From Turnera subulata (Eukaryota; Streptophyta; Magnoliopsida; Malpighiales; Passifloraceae), in NCBI GenBank assembly GCA_028386065.3, contig JAKUCV010005756.1:39029-103028 (forward strand): a stretch of 64,000 nt of DNA. The letters are read 5' to 3'. This document shows positions 1-11,093 of the stretch, piece by piece. Under the pieces are notes generated by a model. It was not told the origin of the DNA. It did not search any database and saw only the letters and a list, made by a program, of their open reading frames with translations. Numbering within the stretch: position 1 is the first letter of the stretch; each line of letters starts with the position of its first letter. Both the position numbers and the translations under genes were made by a program.

Positions 1-48
1 AAGGTACCAAAGTACACTTGATGCCTTCAAGCATACCTGCAAAACAAA

Positions 49-267
49 TCAAAAGGATTTTGGTACCCAAATCTTTTTGGGTCCTTGATGGTTAGAAACA
101 TGCCGAATATAGACCTTATCTTGTGCCCAAGCTGCGAAATTATTGGCTTGGATGAAAATTCTTATCCTTTCCTTCTAATATGCGTAATTTGTCCCGTCAA
201 AGAACGGTGCACGGGTAGTGGATTGTCCTTCAGCGATTCCTGCATATAAATAACTTGAAGAAGCCAT
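49..267 (-). pseudogene. Internally deleted Copia gag remnant
   Basis: Read on the minus strand from an ATG at 267, it matches the first ~50 residues of the intact gag at 9667-11052 (the FDGTNYAY region of the N-terminal domain). It then jumps to the last ~30 residues, ending in the KKIWVPKS tail and a TGA at 49. The coiled coil and CCHC zinc knuckle are lost. A TGG to TAG change at the tryptophan after NYAY adds a premature stop. It cannot make a working capsid protein. The identification is direct from the comparison; loss of function is inferred. Confidence 0.85.
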
Positions 268-307
268 AGAAAGTTTCTCTCAAACGGTTAAGTCTTTCAG
301 AGAGTTA

Positions 308-320
308 GGCTCCGCTACCA
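308..320 (-). promoter_or_regulatory. Primer-binding site, TR-GAG copy 1
   Basis: On the minus strand this reads TGGTAGCGGAGCC, two bases downstream of the LTR end. The same 13-mer follows the LTRs of the Copia elements at 6554 and 22594. It resembles the methionine-tRNA type of plant primer sites (TGGTATCAGAGC) but is not identical, so the primer tRNA is not certain. Confidence 0.8.
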
Positions 321-322
321 AT

Positions 323-1967
323 TGTTAGAACAATAGCTCTACGCTAGAGGGGGGGGGGGGGTGAATAGCGTTTATCAGATTAAAACAAAATGAGCAGGAA
401 ATAATTGCGGAATTTAAAGATTGAAGGACACAAAGATTTTTATACTGGTTCACACACAACTAACTTGTGGCTAATCCAGTCCTTCAAGTCTCACTTGAAG
501 ATTTCACTATCTAGTGTTAAGCTTACGGGTGCTTAACAAACTGTTACAACCTAGGAATTCTAGTCACAAGAATCCTAAACCTGAGAGTTCAAGTCACATG
601 AACCTCAGCACTCTTGCTTGAAGATACCTCACTTCAAGACTTCTCATATAAGAAGATATACCCTCTTCCTACGAATCTCAATAAGGGAACTAACCTCCCT
701 CAAGGTGTATAAATACACAATTCAATCACTCAAACAAAGAACTCTCTCAAAGAGCAGATATGAGTATACAAGTAAGGCTCTAAAAGGCAACTCTCAAATC
801 CTCAAAAGGATATTGGCTCAATAATAATTTTGATGAATGTATGGAATGAATGCTTGAATGTTGAGAGTTGATTAATTGAATTAGAGCTGAAAATGCTTAA
901 TTTGTAGCTCTGAAAAGTCATGGAGCCGTTTGAAATCCACCCAAGAAAAAGCTTTAAACAAAACATAGTGGGTGCTAAAAGTTGTCAGCAATAACGGCCA
1001 TAACATCGATGTTTTAATACTCAACATCGATGTTTTGTCCAGCAAATTTGAATTTTTGGACTAACGGTAACTAAAACATCGATGTTCCCGAACCCAACAT
1101 CGATGTTATTTTGATTCTGTGAAAATGAGATGAAAACTGATTCTCGAAGAACATCGATGTTTAATTCATAACATCGATGTTATTTTGCTTCTGTGAAAAT
1201 GAGATGAAAACTGATTCTTGAAGAAAATCGATGTTTAATTCACAACATCGATGTTATTTTGCTTATGTGAAAAACGATTAAAGCTGACCATTGAAGAACA
1301 TCGATGTTATGAAATCCAACATCGATGTTTTGCTTATGTAAAGGATATTTTCAAATGCAACGGTCATGAGAACATCGATGTTTAGGATTCCAACATCGAT
1401 GTTATTTGCCTACTGCCAATTTCTGGAAAATTCTTTACAGGCAGGAACATCGATGTTTAGAAGGCAACATCGATGTTATTTTGGCTCGGCAAAAAGAAAT
1501 TGAAACTGACCAATATGGAACATCGATGTTACAAATGGGAACATCGATGTTATGACTAATTTTAAAAGCAACGGTCACTAGAACATCGATGTTTAGGATG
1601 CCAACATCGATGTTATTTGCCTACTGACTGTTTTGGAAATCTGTTGGAAGGCAGAACATCGATGTTTTAAAAACGTAACATCGATGTTATTGATTCAAAA
1701 AATAGTTTGGTGTTTATGTGATGCATGAGCAAATGTTATGTTATTTTGAGCCAATGTCCTAGAAGAGTTGAGTGTTATACCTTGTACAATTTATGAATCT
1801 AACTCTTCTTTCTTGGCTCTTCAATCTTGTGCTTATTCACTTTGTTCTTGAATGGTTTCTTTGACTTGAGGATTAATTTGCCTTCATTTCAATTCATTTC
1901 TTTTTGCTTCCTGAATAGTTTGTCAATATCAAAACCTATAAGAAGCAAGGAGGCATTAGTTCCAACA
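323..1967 (-). repeat. LTR of TR-GAG copy 1 (1645 bp)
   Basis: It starts TGTTAGAACA and ends TTCCAACA on the plus strand, with the primer site on one side and LINE sequence on the other. It aligns along its length with 11109-12486. It is about 177 bp longer than the copy 2 LTR (about 1468 bp), mostly because its palindrome array has ten pairs instead of eight. A run of 13 G at 349-361 is 7 G in copy 2. The insertion interrupts the LINE at 1968. Confidence 0.9.
1002..1688. repeat. Paired-palindrome array A (10 pairs)
   Basis: Ten pairs of the 12-bp perfect palindrome AACATCGATGTT start at 1002, 1075, 1150, 1226, 1297, 1371, 1446, 1519, 1582 and 1655. The two members of a pair are 8-10 nt apart (18-20 bp start to start in the tightest cases, usually 21). 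Pair-to-pair spacing is 63-76 bp, mostly 73-75. Nineteen of the 20 sites are exact. The DNA between pairs is only loosely conserved, with a shared TTTTGCTTCTG or GCCTACTGCCAA core. Confidence 0.97.
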
Positions 1968-4900
1968 ATGCCGCAGGGTGTGAGTTGGTTCGGCTCGGCA
2001 GTTTATGGCAATCTGAATCCGACAGTGCGGTCTTCTTTATGGCAGCATCTTCAGGCTCTGACGATCCCTGATGGTAGTCCTTGGATGCTTGTTGGTGACT
2101 TTAATGATTATGGCAGCCCTTCGGATACGGTTGGGGATCATTATTCGGCAGCACGGGCTCAGCTTTTTAATGAACGGTTAGATTCTCTTCAGTTTATGGA
2201 TCTTGGTTTTTCGGGGTCCTTCATTCACTTGGGTTCGTATGGTGGGAGGCGCTGTTGTCATGCGCACTCGTTTGGATAGGGCTGTTGCTACAGCTGAATG
2301 GCGAGAGCTATTTTCGGAGGCTTCTGTTCTTCATCTGCCGCGAGCTCATTCTGATCATCATCCATTGCTTGTTATGTTGGATGGTTTAGTGGGACCTCCG
2401 GTGAGGCGCCCTTTTCGGTTTGAAGTAGCATGGCTGTCTCATGCTCAGTATGGTCCTTTGGTACGCTCTTCTTGGGTGCACCAACCTTATAGGCTTCAGC
2501 AATCTTTGAAGAGGATTGAGGAGGTTTCTTTATCTTTTAATAAGAATGTCTTTGGTAACATTTTCCGGCGGAAAAGGTGGTTGCTTGCTAGGCTATCTGG
2601 TGTGCAACGTTCTCTTGCTTTGCAGTCGACTTTTGCATTGCTTCAGTTGGAGCGTACCCTTCAAGCTGAGTATAAGGCAATGTTGCAGCAAGAAGAGCTT
2701 CTCTGGTTTCAAAAGTCTCGTGAGAAATGGATTACTCAGGGGGATCGTTGTACTCGTTTCTATCATCTCTCTACTTTGCACCGGCGGAGGAGGAACAAGG
2801 TGGAGAGTTTGAAGGTAAATGGTGTTTGGTCGTCTGATCCTGTTGTGATCCGGCGTGAGGTTGCTGACTTTTATCATGATTTATTTGGTGCCTCTGTTGC
2901 CGTGGAGTGTTCCCCAGCTTATTTACGCCCTCGGCATGTTTTGAGTTTGAATGATCAGTTGGCTTTGCAGACTCCAGTGTTACGTGATGAGGTTTGGGAA
3001 GCGCTTCGTTGGATGGGTAATTATAAAGCCCCGGGGCCAGATGGGTTTTAGCCGGTGTTTTTTAAACACTTCTGGGACATGCTTGGGGGGGATCTGGTTT
3101 CCATGATTAGACATGCCTTTGATTCGGGATCCTTTGAGGCTTCTTTGGCGGCTACTTTGGTTGTTCTCATTCCTAAGGTGGCGGTACCTGAACGGATCAC
3201 AGAGTTCAGACCAATCAGTCTCTGTAATGTGTCTTATAAAGTTCTTACCATGGTGTTGGTTAATAGACTCCGCCCTCTCCTTGATTCTCTTATTAGTCCT
3301 TGTCAGGCTAGTTTTCTCCCCGGACGATGCACGCGGGATAATATTATTATTGCACAGGACCTTGCTAAGGCTTATGACTGTGTTAATTGGATCTTTCTCT
3401 GAGAATCTTTGGAGTTTTTTGGCTTCCCACAGGGGATTGTTGCTTTGATAATGCATTGTGTGAGTTCTGCCAAATTTTCTATTCTTTGGAATGGGGAGCA
3501 ACTGCCTTCTTTCCCAGGTCGCCGGGGTTTGCGGCAAGGGGACCCATTGTTGCCGTATCTCTTTGTGATCTGTATGGAGAGATTATCTCTTCTTATTGAG
3601 CATCGGGTGTCGAGTGGGGTTTGGCAGCCAGTCCGTGCTTCACAGAGTGGTTCGGCTTTCTCACATTTGCTTTTTGCGGATGATGTGTTATTATTTGCAG
3701 AAGCTACAGTGCAGCAGGCCGAGATGATTAAGGGGACCTTGGCAGAGTTTTGTGGCTTTTCGGGGAAGAAGATTAACGCCTTGAAGTCTCAACTTTATGT
3801 GGCGCCTTCTGTTAGTGATGGGGTGCGTCATGACTTGAGTACTTGTTTAAGGATGGCAGTGGTGGCAGATTTAGGACAGTATCTAGGTGTGCCTTTGTTG
3901 CACGGTCGGGTGAACAAGCGCACCTATCAACATGTGGTGGATAATGTGCAGAAACGTCTTTTGGCCTGGCAGTCTAAGCATCTCACGCATGCTGGTCGGT
4001 TGACATTGATACAATCCACGGTGTCTGCTCTGCCTCTTTACACTATGCAAGCGGCTTGGTTACCGGCAAGTTTTTGTGAAGCCATTGATCAGGTGACGCG
4101 ACATTTTCTATGGGCACGGGGTGAGTCAGCGGGAGTGCACTTGGTGTCTTGGGAGGTGGTTACTCGTCCCAAGTCTCGTGGCGGTTTGGGTATTAGAAGA
4201 GCACGTGAGAATAATATGGCTCTATTGGGTAAGGTGGGTTGGTCATTATTGCAGAATGAAGGGAAGCCTTGGTATCGTCTTCTCTGTGATAAGTATCTCG
4301 GTGCTGACTCTTTGTTCCAGCATGTTGCCTTGCCTTCTTCCTCTCCTTTTTGGAAGGGGGTGATGCGTAGCTTCCACGCCTTTCAAGGGGGTTTTAAATG
4401 GCGGGTTGGTTCTGGGGATCACATTTCTTTGTGGTTTGATCAGTGGGTGGCCAGTGGTCCTTTAGCGGAAGGTGTTGTGGCTGTGCCGGATGGGTTAGAT
4501 GATTTGGTTGTTTCTGATGTTATCGTGAATAGGGAGTGGGATTGCTCCCTCCTGCGGGGGTTGATTTCGGAGGATCTTGTTGCTCAGATCTTGGCTGTGC
4601 CTCTTTCTCGCTTTTGGTTATCACCTGATGCTTTATTTTGGATGTTTTCTCATAATGGTGTGTATTCTGCGAAGTCTGGTTATCTTTGGCTTACACAGGC
4701 AGTGGAGCAGGAGTTGGATGTTTCTTGGTCATGGATTTGGAAGCTTCCTTTGCCAGCGAAGCTTATTACGTTTTTGTTGCTAGTCCGCTGGCGGCGGTTG
4801 CTTACTGATGTTCGTCGGGTTAAGAATGGGATTGCGGGCTCTGATATGTGTGCTCGCTGTGGAGGGGCTAGTGAGGATATTGAGCACTTGTTTCGGCTGT

Positions 4901-5003
4901 GTCCTCACTCTCGAGCCATTTGGCGCTTGTGGTTTTTATGCAGATGTGGCGGATTTGTTTTTTGCTATGCCATTTCTTGAGTGGTTTGATGCTGGCGCCC
5001 GGG
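1968..5003 (+). pseudogene. Plant L1-type LINE ORF2: endonuclease and reverse transcriptase part
   Basis: ORF2 of a non-LTR retrotransposon, which nicks target DNA and reverse-transcribes its RNA there. Seen in order: the end of the EEP endonuclease (WMLVGDFND, then SDHHPLLV, about 1980-2390), a linker with FRFEVAW and the WITQGDRCTRFYH motif, the reverse transcriptase (YKAPGPDGF, FRPISLCN, RRGLRQGDPLLPYLF, and FADD near 3676), and a C-terminal zf-RVT domain (CARCGG...HLFRLCP, about 4840-4900). It is broken by a frameshift near 2235 and a CAG-to-TAG type stop at 3049. There is also a deletion of roughly 23 codons before the LAKAYD motif and a frameshift near 3400. The endonuclease start is missing because a TR-GAG element occupies that side. 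It continues at 13354. Confidence 0.93.
4999..5003 (+). repeat. Target-site duplication CCGGG (left)
   Basis: CCGGG immediately precedes the TGTTAGTGTAATATG start of the Copia LTR and recurs at 13354-13358 immediately after the other LTR end. It marks where the Copia element entered the LINE. Confidence 0.9.
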
Positions 5004-6552
5004 TGTTAGTGTAATATGCCCAAAAGCCAATCAATGGATGTATATTTTGAGTCATGTATACACATTAAGGTTATTCCAATAAGTATCGTTTATGAGATAG
5101 ACGCTTGCACATACTTATAACCCTAGAATATTTCATATTCTTAAATTGTCCCTAGTCGATTATTATTATGGATGGGTTGTAATAATAAATTAAGACTAGC
5201 GTATGTTGAGAATTGCATATGTGATATGAATTCTACATACGGGTACAAGTTAGAGAACTTGTGGACTGGACCGACCCACATGAGAACGCTACATGGAACG
5301 TTATATGTTTTGTCGATAGCGGTTCTTATAATGTATTGTCCTTAGACCTGTGATCATCAAGGTTCCCAACATGTGAGTCATATGCTTTGATATTATTCCT
5401 GGTCGTCCGTAACTGGATAGACGGAAGGGTAATCATTGGGTATATGATGAGTGTGTAGTGGGTTTTGTATGATCCAGAGGGGATTCGTCCAACCCATATA
5501 ACGGGTATATTATCGGAGTGTTTCTTGATAGAGTTGAACCGTAAATGCATGGCCATGCTCGGATAATGATATATAATATCATTGGTATCCGTTTTACCGG
5601 TTAACTCGAGGATCAAGAAACCGAGATTAAACATATACGAGATTGACATATTCCATGTCTCGTGTTTAATCTTGATAATAGGACGAAGGGACGATGACAT
5701 GTTCCGAGGCACGTGGAATCAGTATTGATCTTGTCGTTCGGGTGGCAATGATGTGTTGCTAGACGCCGCTCTTTGCTTATGATTGTAAAATGAGATTTTA
5801 CGATTATTGCCGAACGTACAAGTGCCTACAGGGTCACACACATACAGCCGTTGATTCGAGCAGGTGGTTGAACTGTGGTTGGACCATGGTTAAACCAAGG
5901 TGTGGTTGGATCGTGGTTGGACCAGGGTCATTTTGGGCTGGTTTGGTTCAATTATTGTCAGCATAATTAAGCCAAACTAGTGCTGTGATGAGTTGGTGTG
6001 TTTTGTACATTAGTGGGTAACATGATTATGTGGAGACATAATCATATTGCTTAATGGACCACCATGTTGGCCATTAAACCACTACTTTATGCCATTTGAT
6101 AGGGTTGAGTGATCTGATCACTTTTGCATCATCTTCCTCACTTGAGAGAGTTTTCAGAGCTTGAGAAGTGTTCTTGAGAGGTCTGAAAAAATTGAGAGCA
6201 AAACACACATATCTTTTTTGTGAAAGAAGAGTCAAAACACCACACACAAAAGCTCCCGGAAACCTGTTGCTAGCACACCAGTTCGGGAGAGCTCGGGTTG
6301 GAGTCGTGAGACGTTCTTCAACTGGTTACAGCGGTTCGTGTGGATACCGTAGAGGGGCGAGGCTTTTGTCTGGCTCTAGCTGATTCGGTTCTACAGTTGG
6401 GTGAAAGACCTCAACCGTTACAGGTATGAAAAATTGTTATTCGGTTTAGCTCCCTTCACATGGATCCTCCATGTGTATCCGGTATTTCCGCTGCGCATAC
6501 ATGTTGTATTTTTGTGCTTTTGATTGTCAATTGCATGAACCGGATACTCACA
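5004..6552 (+). repeat. 5' LTR of Copia-N (1549 bp)
   Basis: It begins TGTTAGTGTAATATGCCC and ends GGATACTCACA, directly followed by the primer site. The equivalent LTRs are 27601-28966 and the remnants 12867-13353 and 22119-22592. A 71-codon open frame at 6168-6383 recurs in the other copy (12969) but lies in LTR sequence and is not treated as a gene. Confidence 0.92.
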
Positions 6553-6553
6553 G

Positions 6554-6566
6554 TGGTAGCGGAGCC
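6554..6566 (+). promoter_or_regulatory. Primer-binding site of Copia-N
   Basis: TGGTAGCGGAGCC lies one base after the LTR end, identical to the sites at 22594 and (minus strand) 11106 and 320. It sets minus-strand DNA priming and shows the element runs left to right. Confidence 0.85.
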
Positions 6567-6841
6567 CCTTGTGAAGTCCTAAACCGAATTTTGTGTGTTC
6601 ATATGTTATATGTGATATAGCTTGAACATGCTAGGCATATGTGATATGTTGTTTTCAATTATGTATATGTGATATATGTATTGATGTTGGTGTTTGTCAA
6701 AAGAGTTTTGACAAAGAGGACTTGATTGGTATGTGATATCAATCAAGGAGTTCTTGGCAGTAAGTTGAAGGAGTTCGACTAGGAAAAACCGAGTGTCGGT
6801 TTGTGTTTTGAACGATTGTAGTTCAAGTTCCGCAGGCCCAG

Positions 6842-7485
6842 AACATCGATATTGGTAGGACTAACATCGATGTTCATGTGTTGATTAGCCTTTGCCGAGC
6901 CGAATTAACATCGACGTTGTGTGGACAACATCGATGTTCTAAGTAGGCTGGTTTTGGCCGAATCAAAATAACATCGATGTTGAGTTATCAACATCGATGT
7001 TGACATGAAAAGGCCTTGGCAGAACTCTCAAAACATCGATGTTTAAGAGTTAAACATCGATGTTTTTTGAGCTCGGCCAAATTGTTTTGAGTTCCAGAGC
7101 TCCAACAACATCGATGTTGTAATGTCCAACATCGATGTTCTTGAGTTCTAGAACCCAAACATCGATGTTTAAATGTTAAACATCGATGTTAAAAGGCTAC
7201 TGCGAAAACTTGAATTTTTCAGAAACTCATCAACATCGATGTTGAAAGTTCAACATTGATGTTATTGAGCTATTGCCAAAAGGTTTGGAGTTCAAGTTAC
7301 ACACAACATCGATGTTGTAATGTCCAACATCGATGTTATGGAGCTACTGCCAAAATTGTTTGGAGCTCGAGTTCTCACAACATCGATGTTGTAATGTCCA
7401 ACATCGATGTTATTGAGCTACTGCCAAAGAGTTGGGACAATTTGATTGTCACAACATCGATGTTCCAAATGGTAACATCGATGTT
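6842..7485. repeat. Paired-palindrome array B in the Copia-N leader (10 pairs)
   Basis: Ten pairs of AACATCGATGTT start at 6842, 6907, 6970, 7032, 7107, 7158, 7232, 7305, 7379 and 7453. Each pair has an 8-9 nt spacer. The last four intervals are 73-74 bp and the earlier ones 51-75 bp. Seventeen of 20 sites are exact; the others are AACATCGATaTT, AACATCGAcGTT and AACATtGATGTT. The inter-pair DNA carries GAGCTACTGCCAAA, which is also present between pairs in the TR-GAG LTR arrays. The array lies between the primer site and where gag should begin. Confidence 0.97.
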
Positions 7486-7498
7486 ATCATATAATTTT

Positions 7499-7532
7499 TG
7501 GGCCGGGGCTCCGCCCCGAGCCCTGGCAAGGG
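7499..7532 (+). repeat. GC-rich hairpin sequence abutting the assembly gap
   Basis: After the last palindrome pair the sequence turns abruptly to GGGCCGGGGCTCCGCCCCGA and then runs into the gap. GGGGC-TCC-GCCCC can fold on itself. Nothing similar follows array E in the sister element, so this may be the start of a further insertion. Its identity is unknown. Confidence 0.5.
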
Positions 7533-7953
7533 NNNNNNNNNNNNNNNNNNNNNNNNNNNNNNNNNNNNNNNNNNNNNNNNNNNNNNNNNNNNNNNNNNNN
7601 NNNNNNNNNNNNNNNNNNNNNNNNNNNNNNNNNNNNNNNNNNNNNNNNNNNNNNNNNNNNNNNNNNNNNNNNNNNNNNNNNNNNNNNNNNNNNNNNNNNN
7701 NNNNNNNNNNNNNNNNNNNNNNNNNNNNNNNNNNNNNNNNNNNNNNNNNNNNNNNNNNNNNNNNNNNNNNNNNNNNNNNNNNNNNNNNNNNNNNNNNNNN
7801 NNNNNNNNNNNNNNNNNNNNNNNNNNNNNNNNNNNNNNNNNNNNNNNNNNNNNNNNNNNNNNNNNNNNNNNNNNNNNNNNNNNNNNNNNNNNNNNNNNNN
7901 NNNNNNNNNNNNNNNNNNNNNNNNNNNNNNNNNNNNNNNNNNNNNNNNNNNNN
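7533..7953. other. Assembly gap (421 N)
   Basis: From the LTR alignment, the missing start of the TR-GAG copy 2 LTR (about 287 bp) should occupy the right part of this gap. That leaves roughly 130 bp of unknown leader or inserted DNA if the gap size is real. Confidence 1.
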
Positions 7954-9133
7954 GCTTGAAGATACCTCACTTCAAGACTTCTCACACAAGAAGATATACC
8001 CTCTTCTTGTGAATCTAACCAAGGGAACTAACCTCCCTCAAGGTGTATAACAACACAATAATCACTCAAACAAGAGGTCTCTCTCAAAGAGCAGATGTGA
8101 GTGTACAAATGAAGCTCTAAAAGGCAACTCTCAAATCCTCAATAGGATATTGGCTCAACAAAGATTGATTTGAATGTATGAGATGAATGCATGAATGTTG
8201 AGAGTTGATTCATTTTTAAACACAGCTAAAAATGCTCAATTTATAGCTTTGAAAAGTTATATAGCCGTTTTAAATCCACCCAAAAACAGCCTTAAACAAA
8301 ACATAGTGGGTGCTGAAAAAGTTGTCTGCTACAACGGCAAAACATCGATGTTTTAACTTTAAACATCGATGTTTTAGCCAGCAATTTTAAATTATTGCTC
8401 CAACGACTAGTAGAACATCGATGTTGCATTTTAGAACATCGATGTTTTCATACTCAACATCGATGTTCTTAAATTCAACATCGATGTTTTTTGGCTTCGC
8501 AAAAATATGATGAAAACGGAGTTATGCAAGAACATCGATGTTGAAAATAAAACATCGATGTTTTTTGGCTACTGCCAAATTTCATCTTGTTTGACAATTG
8601 TCAGAACATCGATGTTTTGAGTAGAACATCGATGTTTTTCCGCTTCTGCCAAATTTTGGAAAACATTGAAGAAATCACAACATCGATGTTTCAAATGACA
8701 ACATCGATGTTTTGACCAACGGTCACAAGAACATCGATGTTTAGGAAGCCAACATTGATGTTATTTGCCTACAGCCAAATTGTGAAAAACTTGGGAAAAC
8801 AGAACATCGATGTTTGTTGACAGAACATCGATGTTTTGGACTAAAAACACAACTTTATGCTTGAAAACATGCTTATAAATTGTATGATTGAAATGTGTTT
8901 TGTTTGAGCCAATGCCTAAGAGAAGTTGAGTGTTTTACCTTGTACAAATGGGTCCTAACTTCTCATGCTCTTCTTTTCACTTCAACTCTTGATCATATCT
9001 TCACTTGAATTCTTGATCACTTTGGTTGAGTACTTGTTTGCTTGATTTCTTTTTGCTTCATCATTGTTATGATCTTGGTTTGTCATTTATCAAAACCTGT
9101 AACGAATGAACCATGAAGACATAGGTTCTAACA
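7954..9133 (-). repeat. 3' LTR of TR-GAG copy 2 (start lost in gap)
   Basis: It matches 11396-12486 almost base for base and continues 90 bp further to GGTTCTAACA at 9133, where the polypurine tract begins. The first ~287 bp lie in the gap. Confidence 0.92.
8341..8835. repeat. Paired-palindrome array C (8 pairs)
   Basis: Eight pairs of AACATCGATGTT start at 8341, 8414, 8456, 8531, 8605, 8679, 8730 and 8803. Intervals are 73-75 bp except for 42 and 51, which look like deletions. Fifteen of 16 sites are exact; 8751 reads AACATtGATGTT. Between pairs TTTGGC-TACT-GCCAAA forms a further small hairpin (near 8564). Confidence 0.97.
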
Positions 9134-9504
9134 ATTTCCCCCTTTTTGATAATGACAAACACCTAGAAGTATATGCTACTGTTTATAACATAAAGATGAT
9201 TCCCCCTATGTTTTACAAACTATAATTCCCCCTATCTTGTTGCATATACTTCTTCCTATCTTCCCCCTTTTGACATTAGCAAAAAGAAATAATGATAAGA
9301 AGAGGTTGAGAAGTGCTTATGTAAGAAATAGGTGGAGCTTTGAACAAGTGCAACATATTATCTACACCTATACACTTCTATATATGCCAAAATAAAGAAT
9401 GTTAGAAAGCTTAGCTGAACATCGATGTTGTGATACTCAACATCGATGTATTGAGACTTCTGCTCAAATTTTGAAGTTCTTCATCATCCCTTTGTTCCCC
9501 CTAT
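9134..9504 (-). promoter_or_regulatory. Multiple polypurine tracts of TR-GAG copy 2
   Basis: On the minus strand, AAAAAGGGGGAAAT directly precedes the 3' LTR (9134-9148). Further GGGGGAA tracts occur at about 9200-9210, 9226-9236, 9261-9274 and 9494-9504. Polypurine tracts prime plus-strand DNA. Clusters of them upstream of the 3' LTR are a known Sirevirus trait, which supports the lineage call. Confidence 0.75.
9419..9450. repeat. Isolated palindrome pair inside TR-GAG copy 2
   Basis: AACATCGATGTT at 9419 and AACATCGATGTa at 9439, 8 nt apart. This single unit of the array motif lies in the internal region near the polypurine tracts, away from the LTR arrays. Confidence 0.9.
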
Positions 9505-9666
9505 CTTTTTGCCTAAATGAGGGGTACCTACAAAAACAACACTCATCCTTGCATTTCTACAAGAATTGATTAAGAACTTGGATGCTTCTTTGGTTATTTG
9601 CTTGGAGCATCCGCAATCAAGGTACCAAAGTACACTTGATGCCTTCAAGCATACCTGCAAAACAAA

Positions 9667-11052
9667 TCAAAGGGATTTTGGTACCCAAATCTTTTTGGGT
9701 CCTTGATGGTTAGGAACATAGTAGTGATGAGCCTTATCTTGTGCCCAATGTCTATGCCTAGTAAAACATACCGGGGCAATGTGTCCTATCCTATTACAAT
9801 AGTGACAAATAACATTAGGATTATGCATCCTCCTTGGTTGATAATAGTTGCTATTTTGATTATGTCTATGCATTCTAGTAAACTTGTTTTCCTTAGGTAT
9901 AACCCTGTTTTCCCTAGGTTGGGCTATGTGTGTCCTAGGTTTAGTGTAATGAGATTTTCCATTCCTACCATTGTAGGCATTCATTTTAGCATAATGAGAT
10001 TTTCCACTACTTACATTTGATCTTGCATTTTGAGCATGTGACCTTCTATGATGAGTATATGATCTTGTGTCATGAGCATGTGATCTAGTATGAAGAATAG
10101 AAGATGAAACACCATGTTTATGTGTCTTAGCATTGAGCACCACAGTTTTGACATCATTTGTCATATGAGATGCACCTAATCCTTCTTTTTGTGTTGGACT
10201 TCTTTGTTGTCCTAGGAGAAGATTAAGACTATCTCTACCATTAGTAAACTTCTCTAATGTTTTCTTCAAATCATCAACTTGATGCTTAAGAGATTCATTC
10301 TCTTTTCTCAATTCAACACAAGCACATACATTAGAAGAAATCTTCTCATTAAGTTCATTGCAAGACATACTAAGAGCATGCTTTTCCTTTTCAAGCTTAT
10401 CAATTTTACTTGATAACTCTTCCTTATCATTTGATAATTTCTCATTATCCTTTTCAAGCTTATCAATTTCACTAGATAACTTATCCTTATCATCTGATAA
10501 TAATTCTACATTATTTTCTAAGGTCTTGTTTTGTTTCTTTAAGTTCTTATTAACATTTGAGACAGAAATGAATTTACTATACAATTCACTAAATGCATCT
10601 TGCAGCTCTTCAAATGTATAATCATCATTCGAATAGGAAGTACTTACCTCTTCCAGAGATTCTTCATTTGCCATGCAACAGAGGTTGACAGTTTCATCTT
10701 GCTTGCTGTCGGTTTCCTCATAGATGACTCCCAGCATTTCCCACATCTCCTTGGCCGTTGCGCAGTGCGAGATCATTTGATAGTCATTCGGATTGACTGC
10801 ACCTTGGAGCATGTGTATTGCCTTGGAGTGGTTTTCGATTCTTTGGATGTCATCTTCGTTGTACCCTGCTTCCGTCCTTGTCGGAACTTGAACGCCATTC
10901 TTTATCGTTAGCCAAGCTGCAAAGTTATTGGCTTGGATGAAGATTCTCATCCTTTCCTTCCAATATGCGTAATTTGTCCCGTCAAAGAATGGTGCACGGG
11001 TAGTGGATTGTCCTTCAATGATTCCTGCATACAAATACCTTGAACAAGCCAT
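9667..11052 (-). CDS. Copia (Sirevirus-like) Gag protein, intact, 461 aa
   Basis: Capsid/nucleocapsid protein of the gag-only element, expected to build cytoplasmic virus-like particles that package element RNA. The N-terminus carries the FDGTNYAYWKERM signature of the DUF4219/UBN2 gag region (residues ~24-45). The rest of that capsid domain is short, ending near residue 115. Residues ~150-270 form a strong coiled coil with repeated SSKIDKLEKE-type heptads. A basic, histidine-rich stretch follows, then a CCHC zinc knuckle (CHYCNRIGHIAPVC, about residues 415-428), and the protein ends in KKIWVPKSL. No stop or frameshift interrupts it, and no pol follows. The start was chosen at the first ATG after the primer site, 42 nt inside it. 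Protease, integrase and polymerase would have to come from an autonomous relative. Confidence 0.9.
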   Translation of the reverse strand: MACSRYLYAGIIEGQSTTRAPFFDGTNYAYWKERMRIFIQANNFAAWLTIKNGVQVPTRTEAGYNEDDIQRIENHSKAIHMLQGAVNPNDYQMISHCATAKEMWEMLGVIYEETDSKQDETVNLCCMANEESLEEVSTSYSNDDYTFEELQDAFSELYSKFISVSNVNKNLKKQNKTLENNVELLSDDKDKLSSEIDKLEKDNEKLSNDKEELSSKIDKLEKEKHALSMSCNELNEKISSNVCACVELRKENESLKHQVDDLKKTLEKFTNGRDSLNLLLGQQRSPTQKEGLGASHMTNDVKTVVLNAKTHKHGVSSSILHTRSHAHDTRSYTHHRRSHAQNARSNVSSGKSHYAKMNAYNGRNGKSHYTKPRTHIAQPRENRVIPKENKFTRMHRHNQNSNYYQPRRMHNPNVICHYCNRIGHIAPVCFTRHRHWAQDKAHHYYVPNHQGPKKIWVPKSL

Positions 11053-11093
11053 GGAAATTTACCTCTCAAACGGTTAGGTCTTTCAGAGAGTTA

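Larger units (their letters stand above)
1..322 (-). mobile_element. Internal region of TR-GAG copy 1 (left end outside window)
   Basis: This stretch is nearly identical to 9621-9748 joined directly to 10911-11108 of the second copy. It is therefore the internal region of the same gag-only, Copia-type element on the minus strand with about 1.16 kb removed. The deletion junction lies near 127-132, where both parental sequences carry CCAA-type microhomology. The element's other LTR must lie left of the window. Confidence 0.85.

Noticed and set aside
6842..7485. CRISPR-like array (regular short repeats with spacers)
   Set aside because: The repeats are 12-bp palindromes in pairs inside plant retrotransposons. 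Spacers are partly related to one another, there are no cas genes, and the host is a plant.
7256..8050. 264-codon frame spanning the first gap
   Set aside because: Most of it is N. The flanks are palindrome array and LTR sequence.
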